A program made the translations under genes and the position numbers. DNA of 64,000 bases, from NCBI GenBank assembly GCA_013176395.1, contig JABMLP010000001.1, positions 2,418,001 to 2,482,000 on the forward strand, in the 5' to 3' direction. Of this stretch, positions 40,698 through 52,826 are shown piece after piece; positions within the stretch are counted from its first letter, which is position 1; each line of letters begins with the position of its first letter. This DNA comes from Venturia oleaginea (lineage: Eukaryota > Ascomycota > Dothideomycetes > Venturiales > Venturiaceae). Under the pieces are notes generated by a model. That model worked only from the letters and a program-made list of their open reading frames with translations, did no database searches and was not told the DNA's origin.

Positions 40698-41825
40698 TCA
40701 AACCATAGCCCAAAGAGGGCGAGGGAGAGGATTGACGAGGCTCTTGCGTCGCCCGGTTTTCAGCTTGACCTCTTTAACAGCCACATAGGCCTCGCGTCGT
40801 TGGCCAACGGTCACCGAAAAGGTCTCGAGACCGTAGTACTGACCGAGGGAGTGAACAAGCCAACGCCTGTAATTGTTAGCATGCTACTTCCTGGAATACG
40901 GATCGTGAGAATGCGTAAACGTACCCAAAGCCAGCACCAAGGTCGCCTTCTAGGCTGTCAAAGACAAGCTTCTCGCGTTCCAGCTCGAGAATCTCGTCAG
41001 AGCTATGATGTAAAGAGGGCATATCATGCATCTCTCCATTCCTACCAATGAAGACAATCTCGTCTTCCTCTTCAGAATCTAGCTCGATAATGCCATTTTC
41101 TTCCATTCGCTTGCACTTAATCTCCCACTTCTCAACAAATGAGCGAACCTCTTTCTCAAGGTCCTGAAGCATGCCCTTCGCGGCCTTGGACCTCTTGAGC
41201 TTCTGACGAAGCTCCTTTGGCACCTTGCCAGCAGTCTCAGAAGCAGCAGCTCCATCTACCTCGTTCTTTTTAGCCCGTTGCTCGCGCTCCTTACGGGCAG
41301 CATTCTGCTTCGCGTAACCAGCATCCCAAAGCGGAGCAAGATAGTAAGGGACGTTGTGAACCGGATGCGTAGGACGGATCTGCCAGTCAGATGGCTGAGG
41401 AGGCTGAGCATGAGGATTGCCAAGGAGGCGGTCTATTCCCAGAAGTCAAGATTAGTGGTCTGACTTCCAAGAAAGGGAAGCGCGCAAGAAGAGTATGGGA
41501 GTTGGTACGAACCATTCTCCCATCGCCTGCGCTGGCGCGATCCCTCCTTACCCTTGAGAAGAGTCTCGCGGTGTCGCAGGGAGTCGCGGTTGCTTGTCTT
41601 GCGGCGAAGGACGTGTCCAGAGCGTACTGCCTCGCCGGCACTGATACCAGGCTGGCCTTCGGCTTCAGGTCCGTCATCGAGGGGAATCGCGAGGGCAACA
41701 GAGGTGCCGCGGACCGGTGTATTGAGATCCAGAGACTTCAAAGCTTCTTGGGTCCATGATGCAACATCGACAATCGTGGTAATTGTCTGGTCGACTTCAA
41801 ATCGTGTTGGTTGAGGAATCGCCAT
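40698..41825 (-). CDS. R3H-associated N-terminal domain protein
   Basis: Exons 41825-41513, 41432-40925 and 40866-40698, with introns of 80 and 58 bp (GTTCGT...ATAG, GTACGT...ACAG), give 329 residues. The start MAIPQPTRFEVDQTITTI and the segment TPVRGTSVALAIPLDD are characteristic of the fungal family with an R3H-associated N-terminal domain. The basic KGKEGSRQRRRWEN is followed across the first junction by DRLLGNPHAQPPQPSDWQIR and VPYYLAPLWDAGYAKQ, then a Lys/Glu-rich coiled region (KELRQKLKRSKAAKGMLQDL) and an acidic stretch. The C-terminal exon is RWLVHSLGQYYGLETFSV ending LPRPLWAMV, the conserved tail. A nucleic-acid-linked role is suggested by the family name only. It shares a 526-bp divergent promoter with the histidinol phosphatase gene. 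Confidence 0.85.
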
Positions 41826-42351
41826 CGCGTACGTTCTCAGCCTCGGTAACGAGAATCAATGGAAATGGACGGGTAGAAAGCAATTGAAACTGTTGGGGGG
41901 AAGATATGGCAGCGAAATCGCACGATGAGCAAAGGAAGACACGGATGCAGCTTCTCCTGTATAGAGACGGACGACGGGAGACGGAGAGGACGGTATGAGG
42001 TGGAGGGAGCTTGACAGGAGATGTACCCATCATCCGTACGAATCAGCGATAAGAAACAGCCCCGTGGTGCTTGAGTCATGGCCCGTGATATGTCGATAGA
42101 TACACCATCTGGAAAAACATTCTTTCATCAGATGTTTCGTTAAAGGTCATTTGGAAACAGTCTTACCATCGAGTCACATTTGATCCGATCAGCCTCATTC
42201 GTTGTCCTTTCCCAGCTGCAACCAAGACTGAATACTGCGGTATCGGCTTTTTCTCTTCACCAATGCGGCTGCTTTGAAAGCTTGCATTATCTAAGGAAGT
42301 CTATCACACATATCAATTCTTGAAAGTCGGAATTGGTATTTTCACATCGAC
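41826..42351. promoter_or_regulatory. Divergent promoter, R3H protein / histidinol phosphatase
   Basis: 526 bp separate the two start codons, which point away from each other. No clear TATA box is seen. Shared regulation is possible but not shown by sequence alone. Confidence 0.6.
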
Positions 42352-43356
42352 ATGCCCTTCTCTCATCACAGTCATAGTGGTCAATTCTGCGGCCATGCCA
42401 AAGGGACTTTGGAAGAAATGGTGCAAACCGCCATCAGCAAAAAGATGAAGGTCTTTGCATTGACAGAGCACATGCCTCGCGATGTTGAGGACTTCTATCC
42501 CGAAGAGGTATTCAAATCCCCCTCCCTGTCGAGAAACAGGCTGACGCAATGCAGATCGATGCACATCCAAATGCGGAGAGTCTGGCAAGGGTGACAGACT
42601 TGTTCTACGCAGAAGCCACAAGGTTGAGAAGCAAGTACCGAGACCAGATTATCCTTCCCATCGGTTTTGAAACTGAATGGATTCGACCTACAACGCTTCA
42701 GCTTGTCAGAGGTCTGCAGCAGAAGTATGAGTTCGATATGTTCGTAGGATCAGTCCATCATGTACACACTATCCCAATCGACTTTGATAAAGCTATGTAT
42801 GAGGATGCTCGTGCCAAGTCCGGAGGCACCGATGAACAGTTGTTCGAAGACTATTTCGATTCGCAATATGAGATGCTCAAGGAGCTCAAACCGCCTGTCG
42901 TAGGGCACTTTGATCTCATACGTTTATATAGCACGGATCCAAACGGTAGCTTCCAGCACTGGGACGGTGTATGGTCACGTATTATGAGAAATCTGCGGTT
43001 CGTTGCAGACTACAAGGGCTTGCTGGAGCTCAACTCGTCCGCCCTGCGCAAAGGCATGACGGAACCCTATCCGAAAGTTGAGATCTGTGAGGTGTGTATC
43101 ATTGCTCCCCTCCATCGACAATCAACGATTAACGTATCTGCAGACGTTCTTAATAATGGGTGGAAGATTCGTACTTTCTGATGATTGCCATGCTGTGGAG
43201 CAGGTTGGTCTGAACTACCACAGAGTGTTCGAATCGATAGGAAAAGCTGGCATCACTGAATTGTTCTATTGCCAGCCTGGAGATACCGCTATCGGTGGGA
43301 GTAGTGTCGTTGAATTCATCCCAACAGCTGTCTCCACGGTCGAAGGATGGTCATGA
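42352..43356 (+). CDS. HIS2: Histidinol-phosphatase (PHP family)
   Basis: Exons 42352-42507, 42555-43091 and 43144-43356, with introns of 47 and 52 bp, all joining in phase 0, give 301 residues. Metal-binding motifs of the PHP family are present: HSHSGQFCGHA at residues 5-15, LTEHMPR, GFETEWIRP, GSVHHVH, VGHFDLIRLY, and SDDCHAVEQVG near the C-terminus. The enzyme removes phosphate from L-histidinol phosphate, the penultimate stage of histidine synthesis, in the cytosol. Length matches yeast-type HIS2 and no key residue is missing. Confidence 0.95.
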
Positions 43357-44090
43357 TCCTGGAGAAGTGGGAAAGCCCAGAGGCACGGTCCGCTATTTGA
43401 TATAAGATTCGTACTCGCGAAAGGCTGAGAACGATGCAATTGGACGGTGTAACATAGAGCGATACACAAACGTTTTCAGCCAACCACTCTGCGAGTTTTA
43501 TCTGCTCCATTAACAAGGATGTTCTCACCTCGTGTCGAGATAACCAAGCTGAGGGACTCCAGCCAGTATTGTCTTTGGTATCTGCGTAATGTTCTGTCTT
43601 CAATAGCTTCACTCGATTCGATGAAGTAAATAGCCACGCTGCACTCTTCCCTGTCAAAGATACACTACCAGCAGATGTGATGCAGGGTAGCCACACGCAG
43701 CAGTAATTGAATGAGAGGAAGCCGGAGGAGTTGTTGGAGCAGCCAGAGAGACCCCATTGGAAAACGAGACGGCATTGTTGTTGAGAGATTGTGAGAAACG
43801 AGATGCATGAAGTTCGGTGAGTGCACACAGAGGGGGATTGATGAAGTCGGAGCCGGCAGTCCTAAACGACTATTAAAGGTGTCTTGCGTGCTCGAGGGAG
43901 ATGATTCTAGTAGACCTACGACGACTCGGAGTGTATTCTACTGTGTAGTTCTAGCTTCGACCCACTTCATTCACCCCCGCCATTTTCAAGCGCAGAAGCA
44001 GCTCCATCAGCCCTCTCTTCACATCTACAAACTCTTCGCACACACCAACCACTTGTCACTCCACATATCAAACAAATCCCGACCAACATC
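43357..44090. other. Intergenic, upstream of the FKBP gene
   Basis: About 730 bp, no gene seen. The C/T- and CA-rich stretch just before 44091 (CACTTGTCACTCCACATATC, ACCAACATC before ATG) looks like a fungal 5' leader. Confidence 0.55.
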
Positions 44091-45080
44091 ATGGGCGTCC
44101 AAAAGCAAACTCTCTCGCCCGGCAATGGCGTCGACTTCCCCAAGCAAAACGACACCGTAACCATGGAGTACACTGGCTGGCTTTACGATTCGTCCAAGCC
44201 AGACAACAAGGGATCACAGTACGTGCTACATTCAACTCACTGCTGTTCGATGATACGCTCAGTTCAGACGAAAATATCCAATTCGAGACTGATGGCGATG
44301 AACTTCTGGCGAGTTCAGTTTTGAAACTACCAGGAATTTATCGACATCTATCTCGAGCTGAGAGACTTCAAAACTGGCTGAAGCTTCGTTCACTGCTGGA
44401 AGTTAAAGCAGTACTGAAAGCTACCGCATTGCTGTGCACTCAGCTCGACAAGAGACTGCTATATACTGACCTTAGACCAGGTTCGACAGCTCAGTCGGCA
44501 ACGGCAATTTCGACACCAAGATTGGCGTAGGCAGGGTCATCAAAGGTACCTCAAGATCATCACAATGGCTCAATAAGGATATGGCTAACAGACTCGACCA
44601 GGTTGGGACGAGGGAATCATTGGCACAACCTCTGCCGAGGGCATGAGCTTGGGCGAGAAGGCTACCTTGACTATCTCCAGGTAAGTACATTGGCGAACCT
44701 TTTTGACCTACCTCTCTGACTCTGAGATAGTGACTACGGATACGGTAACCGGTGAGCGATTAAATGCAGATGATGGTTGGCTTACACTCTAACTAGGAGC
44801 GAGTGGTTTCCCCGGTGCTATTCCACCAGGATCGGTATGATGGGCCTCTTTCTTGATCATGAAGCTTAGCTAATATCTTCTTAGGACCTCGTCTTGTAAG
44901 TACTTGAGGCTACTACTCCCGCATCACGGACCTATCTACCACGATCCACGTTGCGAAAAGATTCCTACCACGCATGAGACATACTGTCAACCATTCCTTC
45001 CACAATCGCAACGCACCCATACTAACAGGCGTGTTTTTAGCGACGTTCAGCTTATTGCCATCAATGGCAAAAGAGCCTAG
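44091..45080 (+). CDS. FPR1: FKBP12-type peptidyl-prolyl isomerase, seven exons
   Basis: Exons 44091-44218, 44481-44545, 44602-44680, 44731-44744, 44797-44834, 44885-44895 and 45041-45080 sum to 375 nt (124 residues), every junction in phase. FK506-pocket residues are in place: EYTGWLYD, the FDSS after GSQ, VGRVIKGWDEGI, DYGYGASGFPGAIPP, and the final LVFDVQLIAINGKRA. The cytosolic enzyme catalyses cis-trans isomerisation of proline peptide bonds and is the receptor of FK506 and rapamycin. The first intron is 262 bp; others are about 50-56 bp except the last (145 bp). Exons 4 and 6 are only 14 and 11 nt. Confidence 0.95.
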
Positions 45081-46583
45081 ATTGGATATATCACGACTTC
45101 CGGCGGCTCCTTGACTGTCAAACATCAAAGGTTTAGAACAACTGTTCCGGCATTCACGACACTCACGACTTATACAATCCTTCGACCAACAATTCGGCAG
45201 AGCTTGAGATAAGAGGTCGAACAACAATAGTCTAATGGCGCACTTGGTTCAGCAAGACCTCAATTTGAGCTGGGCCATTTGCAGCTTTCGACCGGTTCAA
45301 ATGGTTCTGCAACTCTCGGACACTTCAGAATATAGTTCAGAAATACATTGCAAAACAATAAGACGGGCAATATATATATTGGGCTCGAAAACGACGTGAT
45401 AATCGAACACTCTGTTCACGGATGTAGCTGGTTCCTCACCCTGAGCTCTCACATGACCCTCCCATATTTCCATTCACTTGTCTTCGTTCTACATGATTCA
45501 AACATCCACCCATCCTAGATCGTTGCCTGCAGCCAAAGATCAGCCTGGGAGACTTTGCATGGGCTGGAGTCAATAATCAGACACTGACGACCGAAGAGGC
45601 TGGTATACTCCCTCTTACCAGTGGTAAATCACTGGATCTTAGTGTAGTCGGTGCGTCAGCGCTATGATCAACCACCGAGGTGAAGGAGTAAAAGGCCTGC
45701 TTGCAAGTATCGTGCCAATCGGCTGCGCTTGAAAGGTATCATACATCGGCAGACCTCCTCAAGGAACCAATCACTCCCATTTCGCACGAGCTTCCGATCA
45801 TTCCTTGGGGGGTTTGGATGGTTCGCCCGCTGCATCTACAACGCAGATCAAATCGATTGGTTTTAATCATGCCATTCACCGTTATATACATTTTATTGAA
45901 AAACGCGTACTAGTGTCTAATTCGGCGCAAAAGGAAAGTGTAGGGACCAGATAGAAAAGAGGAGGAGGGTCAAGACGAAGAATAGTTAAGTACTAATGAT
46001 AAGAAATGGAAAGAAGTAGAATGGATTGAATGGAACGGGGTGGGACATAAGCACTTGGCAATGCCCACAGTGTGGGAAGTGTAGTGTGAGAATCCGCTTC
46101 CAGTCGGCAGCGCACTCACGTATCTGAGACACCTAGATATTCGCGAATCGGAATTCACGAGAGACCAAGCTATCAGTTGAAAACCCTACGCAATCCATCC
46201 TACAAGCTTTTGATTGGCCTCTACATCCGGAATGGCATACCCGGAAACTTGAACTGCATGACAGGCTCACCAGTTCGATTGTTCCTGTTTCTTCACGACA
46301 CCTTTGCAGCTCCCGCGCGACAGTAACAAGATTGAATCTCACTAGGTAATCATTTCCAAATGCACTGGTCATTCGGTTATCGACCATCTCCCGCGCAACA
46401 CCATCAGCTCCGCCAACAGCAGGTCAAGCCGATAAGTCTGGATATACCTGGTCGGAGTTTCAAATCTGTGTCTGCACTATTACCCGATAACCACATCAAC
46501 ATCAAAGGAAGTGGAAACCTCGGGTAGAGTTTGATATTTACTGCCGTTCCCAATCGTCCCAATTGCGTAGGCGCCTATATATA
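45081..46583. other. Intergenic, no gene seen
   Basis: About 1.5 kb downstream of the FKBP gene. Short frames (e.g. 45701-45913) lack motifs. It ends with the AT-rich TATATATAA into which the next transposon inserted. Confidence 0.55.
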
Positions 46584-47943
46584 ACGTATTCGATCACCCA
46601 ACCCGTCAGATCACCCAACCGGTCCAAATTTGCCAAGACTCCAACTACTCTTCTTATTCTACTATGTCTCAACAACTTAATGAGTTACTACTCCAACACG
46701 AAGGGAGAATTCAGTTTGCAATCCAAGCTTTGAATACCGGCCAACTCCAAAGCCAACGGGCTGCTGCGAGCGCCTTCAACGTTAAACAACAAACCCTCTC
46801 CGATCGCGTCAGAGGAGTCCCATTTATCCTCGAAAGACCACCAAACGGTCGGAAACTTACCCTTACCGAAGAGCAAACGCTTGTCCGATATATCCTCGAC
46901 CTCGATTCGCCAGGATTTGCGCCCCGGCTGTGTGAGGTGGCAGATCTGGCGGATAAACTGTTGGGTATACGCGGTGGAGAGCCAGTAGGCAAAAAGTGGG
47001 CTGAGAGGTTCGTAAAGCGCTCAGATGAGCTCAAGACAGTCTTCAATCGAGCCAAGGATAGGCATAGGATACTACAGGAAGATCCAGAGATTATTGGCAC
47101 GTGGTTCAAGCTTGTTGCAGACACCAAGGCAAAGTACGGCATCCACGACGAGGATACGCACAACTTTGACGAGATTGGCTTCCAGATGGGTATTATTGGG
47201 TCAATGAAGGTCGTTACAGCCTCTGAAAGACGTACAAGGTCTGAACTCATTCAGCCGGGCGATCGCGAATGGGTTACGGTTATTCAGAGCATTTGCGCAG
47301 CTGGGTATGCGACCCCGCCATTCATTATCTACAAAGGACGAATTCACATCTCTACGTGGTATGAGGAGGCCCGCCAGAACCCCGTCTCCCAGAAACGCCG
47401 TGGCAGTCCAAGACTCCAAGTAATACTCATGAATTTGGATCCCAATCCAAGCTCGTAAGCGACTCTTTTACTCGGTCACCAGTTACTGCCCAGGCAGGCT
47501 TTTCCCAGCTTGTCAAGGGCGCTGAATTGATGCCGCACCAAAACGCTCTACTTGTTGCGCGCAACCGCGAGCTTGAAGAGCAATTGGCAGTAATGACGAA
47601 GCGAAAATGGCGCAAAAGGAAGTGGATCCAGCAAGGTGGTACTTTGGAGTATGGGACTGCAGCAGCGCAGGTAGCTGCAGAGGCGTCTGTAGCGCCTCAG
47701 GGATCGAAGAAGGCTCGTGGTAGTGGTGATCAAGAAACAGCCCGACCAACTCAACAGCGCTGTGGGAACTGCGGCGCAACTGGGCATAATGCGCGAACTT
47801 GTAAAAAAGATATCGAGATATCTTCTGAATCAGATAGCAGCACGACGGACTTAGAATCTATTGTTAGTAGCGATGAAATTGAAGAGTCGTAATATAAGAT
47901 GGTCGTGCCAAGAAATTTGGACGGGTTGGGTGATCGAATACGT
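46584..47943 (+). mobile_element. pogo/Fot-like element, second copy, internally deleted
   Basis: 1360 bp from ACGTATTCGATCACCC (46584) to GGGTGATCGAATACGT (47943), flanked by TA inside TA-rich DNA. Here the left terminal repeat has two GATCACCCAACC(C/G)GTC motifs and the right has one, the reverse of the 22134 copy. Shared parts of the two copies differ at only a few sites. It lacks the second half of the catalytic domain. Confidence 0.94.
46664..47892 (+). pseudogene. pogo/Fot-like transposase, catalytic core deleted
   Basis: The 264-codon frame has the helix-turn-helix (QTLSDRVRG), the CENP-B-like part (GGEPVGKKWAERFVKRS) and the first catalytic Asp in HNFDEIGFQMG, and reaches GRIHISTWYEEARQNP. 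Then the sequence jumps, near 47395-47400, into WQSKTPSNTHEFGSQSKL in another frame, the C-terminal part of this family; the second and third Asp (expected as LILDGH and LLQPLD) are missing. The tail, with the CCHC knuckle CGNCGATGHNARTC, ends at 47892. It cannot transpose itself but keeps its ends. Confidence 0.92.
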
Positions 47944-47945
47944 TA

Positions 47946-50900
47946 TATATATATATATAATTGGCATTATCCCTGTACCTTCCAGCTACTATTATCCAGG
48001 GACTCTCTTCTATAGGATAGTACCGAAGATGTGCTGGTATTACGCGGATGGACAATGGGGTCTGGGGAGGTTGGATGTCGGGCTTGCCTATCAAGATGGG
48101 GTTGACGCACCTATCCGAAGGTGGTCATCTTCCAAGTAGAATAGATTGAAAGCATCCTCGTCTACTTGGATGCAAAATCTTTATACATACAGACGGCAGT
48201 TACTAGCAGTGATCCCCAGTGAGGGACCGGGACAGGAAACTTGAAAAGATGAACCCGTATCGTTGAGAACGACCTGCGGTAATTAGTCCCTTGTTTCTCC
48301 GACGGTGCAATAGTATTCTAAACTAGGGTTTGAAAGACTCTCGAGCCCCGCAAACATTGATTTATGTTCGAAGATGGTATCCTCGAGTTTTTCTTTTCTT
48401 TTCTATGATATCCAGACATTGTCGTATTTGAGAGGTTCCTTTACACGCCGTTTGACGGGAGGTATTCTATAAACGTAGGCTAATTATTATTGCTTTGGTA
48501 GGTAGGTATAATGGTAGATGAGCCATCCCTAGATCTTTCAGCCCTGAATGTTAGTAGGAGATGCGATTGATTTGGTTACGATGAAGACGTGCATCTTTTC
48601 CATGGCTTTCTCGAAGATGTGGCGTCGGCTTCGTTGAGCGGGCTGGTTTGCTGGGAGTTAGAAGAGATATGGCGACGAAGGACGGAAACGGGCGGCGCCA
48701 TGAGGAAATGATAGGCTATTGGATACTTCCTTCTACTGACCGCGTCTGGATATCGGTTTATAAGAATAAATCTGCAATCTTGCTTCCCGGAGTACATCTC
48801 GAACCCTTTTCTTTTCGGATGGGGATTTACTAGTTAATTTCTGCGCGTAGATTTCTATCGAGATCGGCATTCCCATGTGGGAATATTTTCGTTAAGGCGC
48901 GTACTTGCAGCTGGAGATTATGAAGTTGACCTCGGTGTATCGCTGTAAGCTGTATTATCCACTGGTTAAGAGTTGGGGATATTCTTAGTATAATATCGTA
49001 GCTGGCAATTGCAACGCTTTTACAATAGATTTTTTAGGATATGATCCTTTGTATTTGACTAATGATCGACATTACTTTCAAAGGGAACTCTGCTTGCAAA
49101 GGGAATAATCAAACTCAAAATCCATGGGCGGGGTAATTGGTATCCTACCGCCTGGATTAGCGATAGGGACCGAGATGACCATACTTGCCCCAAGATCATT
49201 TCCTCCAAGGATAATAAAGCTTCCAAGAAGCGACTTCTCCTTCACGATACAGTGTAAGTCAATTGCCCAAGGTAATTTCCAATCGGGACGATTTGAATAC
49301 GAGTGCCTCAACGAATATAGCCCAAGTGACACAGCTTCCGTCAACGACATCGCAGCAAGGAAATCAATCTTAGGCCTTGGCAATGTCGAAGTAAAGAAAG
49401 TTCTAGGAAAAAGCAGGCTTTAGCAGGTAGGAAGGAACAGAATCTTCGGAGCGACTATGGGTCATATTTGAAGTGCAATATGTTGTGAAGATTGCTTTGC
49501 TCTACTATTAATAGTAATGAATTGGCTAATGAGATTCTTGCGGATGCCAGTTGTCGCAGCTTCATTTGCACAGCGGCATCTCAATTCAGTGCCCTTCCCG
49601 TTGCGTCCTGGATCGACCCGGAGTTAGGCTTAGAGCCCCCTAACTCCAGATCGATATCGATTTGTGTGTGTTTACTTTGTAGTTTAGCTGTACCACGAGG
49701 GGCGCTGAAAAGAATTTTGGAGAAAAGGGGGGAACGGGATCAACCCTGAAATTCTCCACGCTCGGTTCCCACACGGTCCGACCAGAGATGGCCAGCAAGG
49801 TCTTGTCCTTCTGCCTTCTTGCCTTAGCCAAAAGGAAGCAGAGCAGGGAAGCGATCCGATGCATCTCCGGAGCAACGGGTGCATCGTGGAAAAACAAGGC
49901 TGGTTAAGTATGATTCTTAGCATGGAAAAGAAATCTGGAGCGATAACTCTATCGAGTCATTTCACCGCTCGATAAGACGAGGTTTTAGACCGCCAAACAA
50001 ACATGGATTGCCATGGTGGCGGTATGGAAACGGTTCCGCCAGCGACACGAGTCAAATCTGAGAGGGCGGTATCGGTGCGCTGTCGAATGTCGAATGGATT
50101 TGGTAAGAAAGGCAAAAGGAAAAGCTGGCTTGGTACCTAATCGCAAAGCCTTACGCGCCTTGTGAGGATCTTCGTGCATTAGCTAGGCTGTTAGCCGATT
50201 ACTAAAGGCAAAGGTTCCGTGAGCGCGGGTTGCTTGATGGGGAAGGAATGCATTTGATCGCTGGCACCGGCGGTCGCCTCCGAGGTGGATAGCGTGGGAA
50301 GCTTGCGAGTGGTCATGCACGTGCAACGAATCCCAAACGGAACCAATTGAATTGCTGAAAGTTTCGAGTTAATGCACGACGAAAGAAACGATTACCGCTG
50401 GTGAGGAGAAACAGACTATTCCTGATTCGGTTAGAGCGAGGAGGGGCAACCCTCGAACCTCCATCTTGGTCATCTCCTCGACCGCAAAACTCTTTCAGAC
50501 AACTCCCGATGTATTTCGTTCGGGTCCAGCCTTTACCACACTCCCGTCCTGCATCCCTCTTGGCGAACTGTCGTCCTGCTGCCGGGTGTCGTCGTAATCC
50601 GCTCGAGATGGAGCGCTCTTCGGAAAAGCCGCTTCATCACAACACATACGAGTCGCATCGAGTCGCAACAACGAGTCGACACTGCAGCATTGAGTCTTGT
50701 GAAACACCTGTGGCTTACGCTGAATTCAGCAACAAACGACACCCAGCGACATGATTGTGACTGCGCAACGTTCCCCTCTCCATGCTGTCAGACGCCGTGT
50801 CTCCAGTGTTTTCCACACCTCCCAGGCCAACACGTAGCGCATCCATCTGAAAGACCTCTGGAACCATTCCTTGGGAAGCCCGAACACCATCGGCCGCAGC

Positions 50901-51992
50901 CCCAGCCCACCAATCCTTGGACGATGACCGATGGGAAATTATTGTGGGTGATCTGGGTATGCTACTGGTCGATTTAATTCATTGAAATTTCAACCCTCGC
51001 TTGCGCCATTAACCCAGACCTTCGTCCATTCTTCATGGACAATCACCTGCACGTCGGAAACTAGAGGAAAGGTATCGATAACTATTCGACATGCCAAGCC
51101 CTTCTTTTGTTCCATTTTCTAGCGCTTTGGAGACTCTGGCCAGCTGTTGTTGTCGCTACCAACCGCCGAGTTGAGAAACCTGACCTATACGTGTGTGTTT
51201 CAAATGTCCTATCTCCCAATAGTTGTACTACGCCTTGCATCCTGTCAACTCGGATCATTCTTTGTTAGGCTTCCACATGTGCACAATTGGCAAAAAGAAT
51301 TCACTGAGAGCAGAATGGAATTGAACCGGGTCCTGCGCAACTCTTGGGTCATAGTGGGACCACGCTGAAAAGTCTTTTTCAGCCTAATGCAGCTCGTCTT
51401 AATCGCCTTCCATGTCCAGTCAGGGTCCCACTGTTGTCTGCGAAAGGACTGCTGCAGGAGCTCTGCACAGTCGAGGACGAGTTGCAAGGGAACTAATTCT
51501 TTGACTTGGAGGTCGTTTCGAAACTTGTTGGCGTGGAAGCTCATTCCCGCGCCAAGTCACTCTCTAGCAGGAACAAAATGAGGGCTTGCTGACTAGCCAG
51601 GCACGCCAGGAACCCGGCATGCCGTCGCGGTCCTGAGCTTACTCTTGGCCAATGGCAGAACGGGAGATGGGCGTCGCATCCCTGAAGCAGACGCATTGGC
51701 GATCCCTGCTCTCGAATGGGCGCTCCTTAGCAGCAAGCCGTCGCGAACAATCACGGCTCAGGAGGAGATCCGTTTATAAGAGCTCGAGAGCTTCTCCAAG
51801 CCGCCGTCTTTCTATCCAAACATCACAACTTCTTGATAACCTGGTCATTGTCTCTCATTCTTTGAACCCGGTCACTATCTGGAACACTTCATTCAAACTA
51901 AGCTCTTATCTTCGAGCAGCATTCATTCCCCTTCGAACAAGACTACAAATTCCCCCTTTAGGATCAGCACTCCTTGGACAATCCAAATCAAC
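47946..51992. other. Gene-poor stretch, no gene supported
   Basis: About 4 kb with only short frames on both strands. The longest (49124-49423 and its opposite-strand shadow, and 50401-50754) show no family motif, signal peptide or consistent splicing. The last 250 bp include a TTTATAAG at about 51772 and a C/A-rich leader that fit the promoter of the following gene. Confidence 0.55.
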
Positions 51993-52826
51993 ATGCACTA
52001 CATCGCCACTCTCTCGGCCTTTGCTGCCGCTGCCACCAGTGTCCAGGCTCTCGGAAGTGCCTACATTATCAACAAATGCTCGTTCGACGCCTACCTCTGG
52101 CCAGTCGATGCTGAGCGCAACCCATTGACGCCAATCACCATCAAGTCTGGCAGCACGTGGAGCGAAGGATACCACATCCCATCCGCAGGTGGTGTCTCCC
52201 TCAAGATTTCCCGAACCACCAAGTGCGAGCCAGTCACTCAGCTCGAATACACTGTCCAAGCCTACTCTGGAAAGAAATATGTCTGGTATGACGGCTCCAA
52301 TGTCGACTGCACCGGAACCGACTGCCCATTTCAAGCATATGGTCTCGAGCTCACCACCTCCATGGGAGCCGCATGCCCACAGCGCAACTGCACTGCCGGT
52401 GCATTGACCTGCCCCGGTTTCTACACTGTCTGGAATGATGATGAGAACTCCCTCTCTTGTGATGACACCGCCGACACTCTTCTTACACTTTGCTCTGAGG
52501 GTTCAACCTCCTCATACGGCTCATCCGTCGCCGCATCGTCAGCTCCAGCCCCAACCTCGTCATCCAAGTCCTCCATATCTGTCTCCTCAACCTCTTCATC
52601 AAAGTCCTCGGTATCGATCTCCCCAACCTCTTCATCAGAATCCTCGGTATCGGTCTCCCCCACTTCATCATCAAAGTCCTCATCGGTCTCGAACGCTCCA
52701 GCAACCACCTCATCGCCTGCCTATACCATGGAAGCCGTCGCAACAACCATGGCCACTGTGACTCAAAATAGGTGGCACCACAAGGCCAGGGCTGTGCACA
52801 ACCACGCCCGTCACCACATTGGGTGA
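51993..52826 (+). CDS. BYS1-type (thaumatin-like) secreted protein
   Basis: Single exon, 277 residues, start context CAAATCAACATG. A signal peptide is clear (MHYIATLSAFAAAATSVQAL). The mature domain, about residues 20-165, contains GSAYIINKCSFDAYLWPVD, GSTWSEGYHIPSAGGVSLKI, YTVQAYSGKKYVWYDGSNVD and Cys pairs ending ADTLLTLCSEG, the layout of the Blastomyces yeast-phase-specific BYS1 family. A Ser/Thr-rich tail follows, with about three 12-residue repeats, likely O-glycosylated. No GPI-anchor-like hydrophobic end is seen, so it is probably secreted or wall-bound through sugars. Biochemical function of the family is not established. Confidence 0.88.
   Translation: MHYIATLSAFAAAATSVQALGSAYIINKCSFDAYLWPVDAERNPLTPITIKSGSTWSEGYHIPSAGGVSLKISRTTKCEPVTQLEYTVQAYSGKKYVWYDGSNVDCTGTDCPFQAYGLELTTSMGAACPQRNCTAGALTCPGFYTVWNDDENSLSCDDTADTLLTLCSEGSTSSYGSSVAASSAPAPTSSSKSSISVSSTSSSKSSVSISPTSSSESSVSVSPTSSSKSSSVSNAPATTSSPAYTMEAVATTMATVTQNRWHHKARAVHNHARHHIG
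52560..52690 (+). repeat. 36-bp coding repeat in the BYS1-type gene
   Basis: Units beginning TCATCAAAGTCCTC or TCATCAGAATCCTC repeat about three to four times in frame and encode the Ser/Thr-rich tail. Such repeats often vary in number between strains. Confidence 0.8.

Noticed and set aside
44745..44751. FKBP exon 4 ending at GGTAACCG with donor GTGAGC
   Set aside because: It breaks the frame in the next exon; donor GTAACC at 44745 restores DYGYGASGFPG and the correct phase.
49078..49423. Opposing frames of about 100 codons
   Set aside because: Neither shows a motif, signal peptide, Kozak-like start or splice partner; likely chance.
50401..50754. 117-codon plus-strand frame
   Set aside because: Low-complexity, Arg/Ser-rich, no ATG in good context and no recognisable domain.
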